Source: Lineus longissimus (taxonomy: Eukaryota; Nemertea; Pilidiophora; Heteronemertea; Lineidae). From it: a DNA stretch of 64,000 nucleotides. A program made the position numbers and the translations under genes. Location of the stretch: NCBI RefSeq assembly GCF_910592395.1, contig NC_088314.1:5024001-5088000 (forward strand), read 5' to 3'. The notes below the pieces were generated by a model, which was not told the origin of the DNA, ran no database searches, and was given only the letters and a program-made list of their open reading frames with translations. Positions 58,401 through 64,000 of this stretch are shown here, in pieces. Numbering within the stretch: position 1 is the stretch's first letter; each line of letters opens with the position of its first letter.

Positions 58401-61160
58401 TATGCAGCACCTAGAGCAGCATCTTAAAAACCTGCTAGAATGGCTGATGTTTTCCCTGCATGTATAGATGAGAAAAGAAGTTCATGGAAATACCTCTTAG
58501 TAGATTGAGATTATGTTGCAATGTATGAGTGACCTTGTAATTCGAATAATCAGTTTTATACTCTCATTCCAGGTTCATACTCGGGACAAGTCAAACAGGT
58601 TGGTGTTTATTCATCATTTACTTACCAAACTGAACCTTCAAAGGATAGAACTTAAAGAGAACATATGGTTAATAATGTCAGTCACCTGTTGGAGGATGGA
58701 CCCCAGTTTTTGTGGTTCAGTGTGGGTCTGGTTGAAGGTTTGTTAGAATCATCATGCCAGTGCCATCTCTTTTCAACATGGCCGCTTGGCAGCCATTTTG
58801 AATTTCGTATCCACATGCCCTGCCTGGTTGAACAGACAAAACACTTGGGAAATGCCATTACTGCCTTTCTTTTGATTACGGGTATTGTAAACTTAAAGCT
58901 GACCTTAAAAAGTTTTAACATGAGTGACACAAGTAGTCTTTTTGAGTACATGGCATCATTACCGGTAAGTTACGTTATGACGTGACAGTTGACAACAGTG
59001 GCCTGACATCGGCCATGCTCTTTCAGATTCTCCAGAACACTAGAACATCACCCCTTGAAGGTGCTTGGCGAAATTGGCTCGAGAAAAAAGCGTGGTTAAA
59101 CTAAAGAGAGAAATAATTTTTTCATAACATTCCATTAGTCTGCAATGGTACGTGGCAGTTTTATTGTTTTTGCAAAGCTTTTAGGTCGGCTTTAAGTTAG
59201 GTAGGCTCCCAGCATGTGCTCTAGCCATGAATACATCATGTAACCATATAAAACACTCTGTTTTCCTGCTGTGTTGCCTTGTAGTGGGCTGTATTTCTAA
59301 CCATAACTTTGCCTGTCTCTGGCTCGTTTTTGGATTGCAAGTTATTCACTACTATAACAACGGAATGCTCAAAGTATAGAACCTCCTCGCAGATGCACCC
59401 ACTACATGGTAACAAAGTGGGCACAGCAGCCAGTTGATATCATGTTTGTCAACCATGAAGACCATTACCAGATCATCATCATTTGATGACGCTCCTCTCT
59501 CGACATTTGCTCTAACTTGGAGGTATTTCCTCTTAAGATTTATGATTTTCCTCTCAAGAGGTAAGATTTTGGTGATGGTCCTCATTTGAAAATGAAATTG
59601 TATGTCTCATCAGGGCGGGAAACCTTAATCATTATTCATATTCATACCGAACTCACTCCTATTTCAGTATGAACGGGAAAACTATGCCCAAGTGGAAGTG
59701 AAGGGAACAAACGTCCCAGTCACGAGTGTTGATAGTGCTTTAGATTCATGGGACAGTGCAGGCCTGGACTCGCAGAATAGCCGGCCTCGGTTACGGTTAT
59801 CAGTCAGCAGTAAGTATTTGTCTCTTGGGAAAACAATCTACAGGTAACTTCTGGCCTATAGGTATGTTGTCACACTTTGCCATTTTGATTAGAATGGTGG
59901 GAAGACAACAATGGTCTCTCTAGCTTTCTATTCCTGAAAAATCATTTAATAGCAGATTAGGATTAATTCACCAGTGGGGCTAAATTTACTTTCAGACAGA
60001 GTAATCTGAAATTTGTACATTCTTTTCTTTACAGGTTCCAATACATCTTCTCATTATCGCATACCATCTGTACCATCGAGGGACTCGGCCTGTAGCGCTG
60101 AATCCGGTGAAGGCCACAACGATCCCTGGGACTCAGCGACGGCCAGCAGTGGCCAATCGTGTCGGAATAGCGCTAGTACGGAGCATGACGACGACAACTG
60201 GATTCGAACGATCGAGGAACTAGAGGAGGATTCTGATAGGTTGGAAGCAATGGAATTGATGAAGACGTCGAAAACTGGTTTAACGTTACGCACTCGACCA
60301 CTTGCACATTCGACGCTCATTTCTTCACAAATAACAAACATTGATGACGAACCATTGCCACCTCCACCTCCAGAGCTACAACCCCCGCCAACTCCCCCAA
60401 CACAAAATTCGGACGAAAAAGGAATTTATTTTCCGTTCTCGGGGATTGGGAAGTATAAGGATGTGGACATCATGAGACTACAGCATCAAATGCAGGTCAT
60501 GACGCAACCGACCCCAACAGAAATTCTGAAAGTGACTTTGTATAAAAATTCAGATTCGGATAATTTTGGACTGAGCGTTTCAGATGGACTTCTTGAAAAG
60601 GGTGTTTATATCAGTGCATTACGGCCAGGAGGACCAGCAGATAAATGTGGAGTGTTGCGGAATTTTGACAGAATATTACAGGTGAGGTTTGTGGGTTGAT
60701 GCAATTAAGAGAAAAATTGATCCCGGCTTTAGTATGGAGAAATGAAGATTCCCAGTACCGTACCGGTGCCTATGTCTTGGCAAGCAAGGACCCATCTCAT
60801 TGAGAAGCATGAATAACCTTGTGATGACTCCTCCACCCTGGCCTAAGACAAAAGTTTCCCTCAGGCCATTAATTTGTTTCCATTCTTCTTCAGGTCAACC
60901 ATGTTAAAACACGCGATTTAGACTGTTGTTTAGTGGTCCCGTTAATTGCCGCGTCAGGGAACCAAATCGACATCGTCGTGAGTCGTAACCCGGTCGCCGA
61001 ATGCAATGAAGAGGACAACCAATCAGTGGCCTCGTCACGAGCATCGAGTCGGTCGAGTACAAGCGCTGCGAGTGATCCATCGCGGTCGAGCATTTACAGT
61101 GATCCTAGGTCTAGCGCGACCAGTGAGACATTAGGAAAAGTCTACAATAAGCACTTATAG
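37433..61160 (+). CDS. GRIP: GRIP: seven-PDZ glutamate-receptor-interacting scaffold (21 coding exons)
   Basis: GRIP proteins are cytosolic adaptors. In vertebrates PDZ4-5 bind AMPA-receptor tails, PDZ6 binds Eph/liprin-type ligands and PDZ7 binds GRASP1; Drosophila Grip acts in muscle guidance. My exon chain gives 1,137 residues with all phases consistent: PDZ1 about 36-121 (loop GLGL), PDZ2 135-222 (AFGF), PDZ3 235-318 (NLGI), PDZ4 490-576 (GFCF), PDZ5 587-672 (TLGI), PDZ6 688-771 (PLGL), PDZ7 996-1080 (NFGL). Domain order, the long linkers and diagnostic segments ([40 protein letters not shown]-like [24 protein letters not shown]) match vertebrate GRIP1/2 closely. PDZ domains and most exons are secure. 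Exon 1, the 57-nt exon 2 and the 26-nt exon 18 are inferred from phase and splice sites. Odd features: duplicated FPPPP micro-exons in the PDZ3-4 linker and YxxV motifs in both linkers. A GPCR is nested in intron 1. Confidence 0.93.
37957..37981. repeat. (TTC)n microsatellite
   Basis: About eight TTC units within a pyrimidine-rich stretch. Confidence 0.9.
38790..38942. repeat. 57/61-bp minisatellite
   Basis: Units begin GTTCAAGGTTGAATTG at 38790 and 38851, and GTTCGAGGTTGAATTG at 38908 (partial). Unit 1 carries a CGCG insertion, giving 61 instead of 57 bp. The long minus-strand open frame across it owes its repeated peptide to this array. Confidence 0.9.
40725..40730 (-). terminator. Possible poly(A) signal for the GPCR
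   Basis: AATAAA on the minus strand about 740 nt past the GPCR stop. It is the nearest candidate I see; function unproven. Confidence 0.3.
41469..42566 (-). CDS. Rhodopsin-class peptide GPCR, FMRFamide-receptor-like (intronless)
   Basis: Single 365-codon frame with seven hydrophobic segments at about 60-83, 92-116, 148-170, 186-203, 238-262, 285-307 and 330-350; a plasma-membrane G-protein-coupled receptor. Class A signs: [10 protein letters not shown] (TM1), ILAACDLFF (TM2 aspartate), [12 protein letters not shown] (DRY box as ERF, TM3), CETP in place of CWxP (TM6), and [10 protein letters not shown] with NRTFR (NPxxY region and helix 8). The NFxxYC form and FVxLxxFERFxxxxFP pattern recall FMRFamide-type and orphan neuropeptide receptors expanded in invertebrates; the ligand cannot be told. 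Odd: no cysteine near position 3.25 before TM3, although Cys218 is present in loop 2, and no NxS/T site in the N-terminus. Start is the first in-frame ATG. It lies antisense inside GRIP intron 1, with no sign of decay. Confidence 0.88.
   Translation of the reverse strand: MESSAQLTTHIHNLKQNSREAVMKFKELLTTIGSNDYSDISTARNKCVYKQVYADVFYLYTCAVTPVVLLGIILNILNLVVLRNIRKTTHTAVFLLRILAACDLFFLFVCLIYFFVRRMAQYAIDPIRVFAKAGDTIETLIFYTSLPFYQISLQTRNSFVVLITFERFLNIVFPLWARGHCTKRNLGKIAISLACFSVLCHTPRHVMRDFTGHKDNLCTGLLELSVVTPSWVTVYGKSIYVAFTLFIPLFLIYLMNIFLITSLSRAKSRHAKISKTTKKSETGQVQATLMVFSITIVFTICETPVSLDRLAVLYGVKFKEDDLFLNYARKTGLLLVIMDSTLNFLAYCLSNRTFRQNLSEIFNCS
42972..43078. mobile_element. hAT-like MITE
   Basis: About 107 bp bounded by CATGGCCGTAT and, inverted, ATGCGGCCCTG. 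These are imperfect terminal inverted repeats related to the terminus at 7060 (CAGGGCCGTAG). The interior is G-rich then C-rich. No clear 8-bp target duplication, so the boundaries are approximate. Confidence 0.5.
46183..46239 (+). CDS. GRIP: GRIP exon 2 (N-terminal segment)
   Basis: 57 nt, phase 1 in and out, encoding [19 protein letters not shown] and leading into [16 protein letters not shown] of PDZ1 in the next exon, in the place of vertebrate IPEEFKG. The acceptor (CTCATTTGTCTTTTCAG) is strong; the donor (GATG|GTCAGT) is moderate. Confidence 0.65.
46349..46540 (+). repeat. tRNA-related SINE remnant
   Basis: Opens with an A-box-like GTGGTCTAGAGAC and has two B-box-like copies, CCCTGGTTCAAACCCCAC (about 46439) and CCCTGGTTCAAACTCCAC (about 46499), each followed by a similar GTGAGAC block. 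It looks like a tRNA-derived SINE or tandemly repeated tRNA-like units, decayed. Not a functional tRNA: no intact cloverleaf. Confidence 0.5.
46541..48725 (+). other. GRIP intron 2, left part
   Basis: No supported exon. An open frame at 47433-47753 has a lysine-rich middle and no family match. A loosely repeated block (AGGGGTTTCACGGAG near 48183 and AGGGGTTCCATGGAG near 48292) is the only local structure. Confidence 0.4.
48726..49068. mobile_element. TTAA-flanked MITE with terminal inverted repeats
   Basis: 343 bp including the TTAA flanks. The left end TTAAAGGGAACTGAAACCGC and the right end, read inverted, TTAAAGGGAACTGGAACCGC agree at all but one position, and the match continues a few bases (CCAAGC against CGAGC). 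TTAA at both edges fits a piggyBac-type target duplication. No coding capacity. It is more CpG-rich than the host intron and carries a perfect CRE and a CACGTG E-box. It sits 146 bp upstream of the PDZ1 exon. Confidence 0.88.
48842..48849. promoter_or_regulatory. Perfect CRE palindrome within the MITE
   Basis: TGACGTCA, the full-length CREB/ATF consensus, followed about 45 bp later by CACGTG. Only sequence match supports a role. Confidence 0.35.
49215..49286 (+). CDS. GRIP: GRIP exon 3 (PDZ1 start)
   Basis: 72 nt, residues 31-54, with the beta-A strand [11 protein letters not shown] and carboxylate loop GCGLGLTV. Donor ATAG|GTAACT. The following 159-nt intron has no in-frame stop. Confidence 0.9.
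49446..49655 (+). CDS. GRIP: GRIP exon 4 (rest of PDZ1)
   Basis: Residues 55-124: [15 protein letters not shown] through [14 protein letters not shown] to [10 protein letters not shown]. Closely parallels vertebrate DKDGKPRVSNLR and EVEYELP. Acceptor CTTCCAG, donor GTAAGT. Confidence 0.93.
49860..50019 (+). CDS. GRIP: GRIP exon 5 (PDZ2 start)
   Basis: Residues 125-177. Includes [14 protein letters not shown] (binding loop), [15 protein letters not shown]. Phase 1 in, phase 2 out; donor ACAG|GTGGGT. A decayed copy of its 3' half lies in the next intron. Confidence 0.93.
50109..50195 (+). pseudogene. Fossil duplicate of GRIP exon 5
   Basis: Intronic sequence from TTTGGTTTCCCAAGGGGGAT through CCCCAGCATACGCTCCAAGG and CAGTCACGCAGATAG to GGGCAGAC aligns with exon 5 at 49925-50019 (TTTGGTTTCACAATGCGAGG, CTCCAGCATACCCTCCAAGA, CAGTCACACAGATACG, AGCAGACAGG), offset about 185 bp, with small indels. 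In the frame of exon 5 it meets a TAG, and the donor is gone, so it is not usable. Confidence 0.75.
50908..51053 (+). CDS. GRIP: GRIP exon 6 (rest of PDZ2)
   Basis: Residues 178-226: [42 protein letters not shown]. Acceptor CTTTCAG, donor GTAAGA, phase 1 out. Confidence 0.93.
51264..51411 (+). CDS. GRIP: GRIP exon 7 (PDZ3 start)
   Basis: Residues 227-275: [19 protein letters not shown], then [17 protein letters not shown], aligning with vertebrate PDZ3 (SIADR conserved). Phase 2 out, donor GTAAGT. Confidence 0.93.
51790..51965 (+). CDS. GRIP: GRIP exon 8 (rest of PDZ3)
   Basis: Residues 276-334: [39 protein letters not shown], then a basic linker. Donor GTAACA, phase 1 out. Confidence 0.93.
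52132..52431 (+). CDS. GRIP: GRIP exon 9 (PDZ3-PDZ4 linker)
   Basis: 300 nt, residues 335-434, phase 1 in and out. Low-complexity, Ser/Pro-rich and expected to be disordered. Contains [13 protein letters not shown] and PAYAQVNV, three spaced Tyr-x-x-Val motifs, and a basic end ([11 protein letters not shown]). Frame is set by both neighbours. Confidence 0.85.
53150..53188 (+). CDS. GRIP: GRIP micro-exon 10 (EVH1-ligand motif 1)
   Basis: 39 nt, phase 1 both sides, encoding [12 protein letters not shown]. Acceptor GTTCCACAG, donor GTGACT. The motif fits the Ena/VASP EVH1 ligand (D/E)FPPPP. Skipping it keeps frame. Confidence 0.8.
53779..53814 (+). CDS. GRIP: GRIP micro-exon 11
   Basis: 36 nt, phase 1 both sides: [11 protein letters not shown]. 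Acceptor TCCATTTAG, donor GTACGG. Contains two tyrosines; no motif I can name with certainty. Confidence 0.7.
53983..54024 (+). CDS. GRIP: GRIP micro-exon 12 (EVH1-ligand motif 2)
   Basis: 42 nt, phase 1 both sides: [15 protein letters not shown] clear duplicate of micro-exon 10: same position of EEDFPPPPP and the same GTGACTG donor context. Acceptor GTTTGACAG. Confidence 0.8.
54025..55244 (+). other. GRIP intron before PDZ4
   Basis: 1.2 kb. I looked for a third FPPPP micro-exon and saw none. No other feature supported. Confidence 0.5.
55245..55422 (+). CDS. GRIP: GRIP exon 13 (PDZ4 start)
   Basis: Residues 474-532: [18 protein letters not shown], then [15 protein letters not shown], matching vertebrate HTETTEVVL and LISYIEADSPAE. 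Binding loop is GFCF. Phase 2 out, donor GTATGA. Confidence 0.9.
55657..55874 (+). CDS. GRIP: GRIP exon 14 (PDZ4 end, PDZ5 start)
   Basis: Residues 533-605: [36 protein letters not shown], then [15 protein letters not shown]. The PDZ4-PDZ5 joint [11 protein letters not shown] is almost identical to vertebrate GRIP, where the two domains fold as one supramodule. Confidence 0.94.
55994..56209 (+). CDS. GRIP: GRIP exon 15 (rest of PDZ5)
   Basis: Residues 606-677: [39 protein letters not shown]. Very close to vertebrate PDZ5. Donor GTAAGA, phase 1 out. Confidence 0.94.
56339..56489 (+). CDS. GRIP: GRIP exon 16 (PDZ6 start)
   Basis: Residues 678-727: [20 protein letters not shown], then [18 protein letters not shown]. 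Nearly the vertebrate sequence. Phase 2 out, donor GTAAGA. Confidence 0.94.
56746..56894 (+). CDS. GRIP: GRIP exon 17 (rest of PDZ6)
   Basis: Residues 728-777: [38 protein letters not shown]. Donor GTACAT, phase 1 out. The next secure exon starts in phase 0, so a bridging exon is required. Confidence 0.93.
56895..58572 (+). other. GRIP intron with candidate alternative end
   Basis: Contains a possible alternative terminal exon at 57694-57770: acceptor CTTTATTTTACAG, phase 1, 25 residues rich in Lys/Arg ([20 protein letters not shown]), then a stop. A third copy of the fold-back repeat follows. No other exon seen. Confidence 0.4.
57971..58030. repeat. Dispersed fold-back repeat, copy 3
   Basis: CACCTCTCCATTAAGGACAA and, inverted, GTGTCCTTAATAGAGAGGTT: a compact hairpin with a loop of about 12 nt. 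Same family as 7855 and 25034. Confidence 0.75.
58573..58598 (+). CDS. GRIP: GRIP candidate micro-exon 18 (phase adaptor)
   Basis: 26 nt between acceptor TTTATACTCTCATTCCAG and donor CAG|GTTGGT. Phase 1 in and phase 0 out, as needed to connect exon 17 to exon 19. Encodes SYSGQVKQ. It is the best candidate I found, but the donor is weak and other bridging exons may exist. Confidence 0.5.
58599..59667 (+). other. GRIP intron before exon 19
   Basis: No further exon supported. ATGAGTGACACAAG to CATTACCG|GTAAGT near 58920-58965 has a good donor but no clear acceptor. Confidence 0.4.
59668..59809 (+). CDS. GRIP: GRIP exon 19 (PDZ6-PDZ7 linker)
   Basis: Residues 787-833, phase 0 in, phase 1 out. 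Contains ENYAQVEV and then [17 protein letters not shown], the conserved VDSAVDSWD-type signature of vertebrate GRIP linkers. The donor GTAAGT overlaps the AGCAG end. Confidence 0.88.
60035..60681 (+). CDS. GRIP: GRIP exon 20 (linker and PDZ7 start)
   Basis: 647 nt, residues 834-1049. An acidic, Ser-rich linker ([17 protein letters not shown] resembles vertebrate ENFWSQALEDLE), then [15 protein letters not shown], then [38 protein letters not shown], ending FDRILQ. Phase 0 out, donor GTGAGG. Confidence 0.93.
60894..61160 (+). CDS. GRIP: GRIP exon 21 (PDZ7 end and C-terminus)
   Basis: Residues 1050-1137: [32 protein letters not shown] as in vertebrate GRIP, then an acidic and Ser/Arg-rich tail ending YNKHL and a TAG stop. 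An internal donor-like A|GTGAGA at 61122/61123 could give another C-terminus. PDZ7 is atypical in the family. Confidence 0.92.
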   Translation, partial: VNHVKTRDLDCCLVVPLIAASGNQIDIVVSRNPVAECNEEDNQSVASSRASSRSSTSAASDPSRSSIYSDPRSSATSETLGKVYNKHL

Positions 61161-61842
61161 ATGGCGCTTTGTGATCAGAATGTGTCTTTTTAGAAAGGAT
61201 TTGAGTGATAGGTGATATTAGGCTCAAAGATGTGTCTGTTATGATTGTTTTAGAACAGAGAAACTTCAGATCGTAAAAGGGAGTTTGTCTCAATTATGTC
61301 AATGATGGAGAATATTTTATGGAATCTGATGTGGGGATGAAAACAAGATAAACAGAATTATTGGTCCCAGTTCAGATATATTGTTCAAAGTTATCAGTGT
61401 TCTACAGACATTTTAACCCTTTCCTCAGTGTGCTATTTTCCATGACCATTGCGACTGGGCAATGTAAAGTTTTCTCTAGTCTCAGTTTTGATAATGTCTG
61501 ATCATCAAAATAGATGGAATGGTATAAATTTTCTTCAATGGGAAAACAGGATGTACATGTAGATAGAACAAGTGACGTGTTTTTAATCTGTCTATGTATT
61601 TGTGCTCTACATGTAGATTCTTTGAAGCAGACTTGTGTAGGATGGATATATGTACGTGTTAAGTGAACCTGGGGCAGGATCTGTACATCCTTATTGGAAG
61701 CTTTATCAAACCACCTCTTTGTTAAACTTAAATGACTGCAAAAAACAACAATCTGTACTAAGGAAGATCTCCAACCAAGAAGAGAATACATTGTCCTAAG
61801 AAGAAATGAACAATGATGGAGTCATTCATTTAGACATAATTG

Positions 61843-61850
61843 TGTAAATA
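61843..61850 (+). promoter_or_regulatory. Pumilio-type element
   Basis: TGTAAATA matches the PUF consensus UGUAHAUA; it lies about 680 nt into the presumed 3' UTR. Confidence 0.4.
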
Positions 61851-62174
61851 CATTGAACCTTTTCAATGTGCACACCAGGTAATGGCCTTTTTAGCCAAAG
61901 CTATTTTTCGCTGTCATTTAAGATTGGCTGGGGGTGGAATGATAGCAGTTGAAAGCTATTTTCACCACTTCTTTACATGCAGCCGAGGTGATGTCAGTTT
62001 CTTCATGCATCTCATGTTAACTGAATGGATTTTTTAACACTTAGAAATGTTGGATTATTCTGAAAAGAAAATACATCTCTTGTGCATGAAATATATATCC
62101 TGTAAGGAAACTCAATCGAGTCATGGATTGATTTCCAAAAAAACCTAGAGTCTTTATTTTAAAAAACAACAACC

Positions 62175-62180
62175 TAATAA
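62175..62180 (+). terminator. Poly(A) signal, proximal
   Basis: AATAAA about 1 kb after the GRIP stop, in an A-rich context. Confidence 0.4.
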
Positions 62181-63022
62181 AAATCAAGTAGATCCAGAGA
62201 AAGAGAAAGACATCATAACGTATATCGGTCTATTGTAGAATGTGTCATTTCATGTGGACAGCATACTGGTCTATGGTTGTAAAATGGTTTAAATTTGATG
62301 GTCTCTGTGTCTGATAGTGTTTGGTTAGCTGTTTCGGTTTAGATAGATTAACCAATGCTAGAAATGTAGCTTTCTTAATAGGAAATGGTGAGAATGTTGG
62401 GAGTTTGATCTGGAAAATGTTTGCCCTGGGGCATCATGTAAATGTTTGCTCGACAAGAGAGGGAAGATTATGTCTTTATTTGGCCTGGTGTGAACTGCTT
62501 GCTCAGGTTATGTGAATGGAAGGAAATTTTTTTCAATATTGATGTCATGGAGGAAATAACTGATGTCCTATATGACGCTCAGCTCTCAACTAACTCAGCA
62601 AGCAAGTTCAGCTCCAGCACATATCATCATTTAAGCCACGGTCTTTCTCTCTGGTTTTGCTGACAAGTTGTTCCGAAAAATATGCCTCCACAAGTTCTCT
62701 CAGTAGTCACATGTTGTATGTCGTATATGTCATCCATGTCTGTCGTCGTCAGGTCACATGATGTTGGTTTTAATCGGTTGGGTTATTTCATTGCATTTGC
62801 CATCCAAAAAGTAACAATAAGTTAAGTTTCGTTGCACATGGTTTGCACTTTTCGCTTTTGTGGTATAGTGGTACAACTATGGTCCTCACAGTAAAGAAAA
62901 TGGCTATAATTGTAGCACCTTACCTTACATTTTCAACATTTTAGATAATACCTTGCACAATTGTTTTATTTTTGTTGTGTGTATTTTGTCCACTTGGCCT
63001 TGTGATTTATTTTGAATAGGTT

Positions 63023-63040
63023 GTTTTATTTATTTATTTG
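63023..63040 (+). promoter_or_regulatory. AU-rich element
   Basis: Overlapping ATTTA pentamers (TTTTATTTATTTATTTG), typical of mRNA stability elements. Present only in a transcript using the distal poly(A) site. Confidence 0.45.
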
Positions 63041-63860
63041 TCAGTAGGCCTTATTTATTAAAACTTTCACTTTTGGGGTACATTTCAAATTTGTTGAAAA
63101 GTACCTTTGCATATACATATTCACAACTTGTACATGTATTCTGTTTTATCCAGTAAGAAAATTAACTGATTAAAAATTATTTAATTTCCCTAAAAGTCAT
63201 GATTTTATTGTTGACAGGATTTTTTTCTGGAAGGAAACTTTCAATCAATGTGTCTGTAACCAGTAGCAATGATCGATTGTATACATGTTGTTGATATTTG
63301 TGTGTGTTTCCTTCATGTTATTCAACAATACTTATTTCATGGTGTCCCAGCAAAAAGCCGTTAGATATTTGTATAAAATTCGTGCTGGAAAAATGTCTTC
63401 AAATTAGTAAAAAATGTAATCCTTCCTGATCTTCCCACAGTACATGTATGAATTTGCGATGAAATTTTTTGGTTTTCCGGAACTTGTATTTGTCTAAAAA
63501 TATAATTAACACATGTGAAGATACATCCTGCCCAGTTTTTTGTAGCAAGTCATTATCGTATGATTTAAAGACCCAGAAGCAACTTAAATGCATTTGTGGT
63601 CAAGATAATGTAGAGAATGTTCGAGAAATTATGGGTTTCTCCATTAAAACTTTGTAGGGATGGCAAGTTCTTCCCTCAATGGCATAATTTTTCCAGCACA
63701 GTGTAAACCCTTAAGTAACTCCTGGATTTGCAGCTTCAATGAGTAGGTCTCCGAAATTATGTTTCTCCCTGTTTTCTACGCATTCTTGTAGGACTTTGTA
63801 CATTTCTGTTCACACTTAGTTAACTTATCTTTAAATCTGTTTATATTGTAATTATCATTC

Positions 63861-63866
63861 AATAAA
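63861..63866 (+). terminator. Poly(A) signal, distal
   Basis: AATAAA in CATTCAATAAAGTAC, followed 30-40 nt later by a T-rich stretch, the usual arrangement of a real cleavage site. Gives a 3' UTR of about 2.7 kb. Confidence 0.6.
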
Positions 63867-63921
63867 GTACAATTTCTTAAAAAATGGCACATTTTTGTTT
63901 TAGTTGTCATTTCTCTTACAG

Positions 63922-64000
63922 ATTCTCATTCTGGCACAACTGAGACTTGCCTCCAATTCAGACACCAGAGTACTGATCGTCCGCAGGACAAAATGATGAA
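63922..64000 (+). CDS. Possible exon at the window edge
   Basis: Follows a strong acceptor (CATTTCTCTTACAG). Open in phase 1 to the window end (SHSGTTETCLQFRHQSTDRP); in phase 0 it stops after 24 codons. It could be an alternative GRIP C-terminal exon joined to the internal donor at 61122, or the start of another gene. Truncated by the window. Confidence 0.3.

Larger units (their letters stand above)
61161..63880 (+). other. GRIP 3' UTR (probable)
   Basis: AT-rich sequence after the stop with no exon signs, carrying poly(A) signals at 62175 and 63861, an AU-rich element and a Pumilio-type site. UTR extent is inferred from the position of the signals. Confidence 0.6.

Noticed and set aside
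58920-58965. Alternative bridging exon for GRIP ending CATTACCG|GTAAGT
   Set aside because: Good donor, but no credible phase-1 acceptor upstream; the 26-nt exon at 58573 fits better.
1-64000. CRISPR arrays, operons, phage or viral genes
   Set aside because: None present; the repeats are eukaryotic microsatellites, MITEs and tandem duplications, and the genes are spliced.

Overview
The window is animal nuclear DNA. Genes are split by short GT-AG introns (roughly 0.1-3 kb), wide AT-rich non-coding tracts lie between them, and there are microsatellites, transposon relics and dispersed fold-back repeats. Nothing in it is prokaryotic, organellar or viral. Gene content (a GRIP-type seven-PDZ scaffold, an FMRFamide-receptor-like peptide GPCR, a divergent glutathione S-transferase) and repeat style suggest a marine invertebrate. 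A lophotrochozoan such as a mollusc, brachiopod or annelid is my best guess, but an invertebrate deuterostome cannot be excluded.

Layout. 1 to about 28.3 kb (left): no gene I can support. It holds degenerate local tandem repeats (5.5-6.6 kb, 16.4-16.9 kb), a hAT-like terminus (7.06 kb), two copies of a fold-back repeat (7.9 and 25.1 kb), the decayed 3' end of a non-LTR retrotransposon with a GAT tail (9.5-9.75 kb) and a 27-bp E-box tandem array (13.05 kb). 28.4-29.8 kb, minus strand: a complete four-exon GST of 226 residues. 31.3 kb, plus strand: a likely first coding exon, arranged head to head with the GST. 36.2-36.9 kb: a near-perfect 355-bp tandem duplication. 37.4-61.2 kb, plus strand: a GRIP orthologue. 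My 21-exon model sums to 3,414 nt (1,137 residues plus stop, close to the vertebrate length), with every exon phase matching its neighbour. 41.5-42.6 kb, minus strand: an intronless GPCR nested inside the large first GRIP intron. 61.2-63.9 kb: GRIP 3' UTR with poly(A) signals, an AU-rich element and a Pumilio-type site. The window ends inside a possible further exon.

How the parts fit together. GRIP proteins are cytoplasmic adaptors that cluster and traffic receptors through their PDZ domains. All seven domains are visible here, in the order 1-2-3, linker, 4-5-6, linker, 7, as in vertebrate GRIP1 and GRIP2. Most exons start and end in phase 1, so cassettes can be skipped without a frameshift.

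The most interesting structure is in the PDZ3-PDZ4 linker. Three tiny symmetric exons lie there (39, 36 and 42 nt). The first and third are evident duplicates, and each encodes an acidic EEDFPPPPP motif matching the Ena/VASP EVH1-ligand consensus (D/E)FPPPP. This suggests splice-controlled coupling of a receptor scaffold to actin regulators. Other points are two alternative first exons, a fossil duplicate of a PDZ2 exon inside an intron, and a TTAA-flanked MITE carrying a perfect CRE in a GRIP intron.
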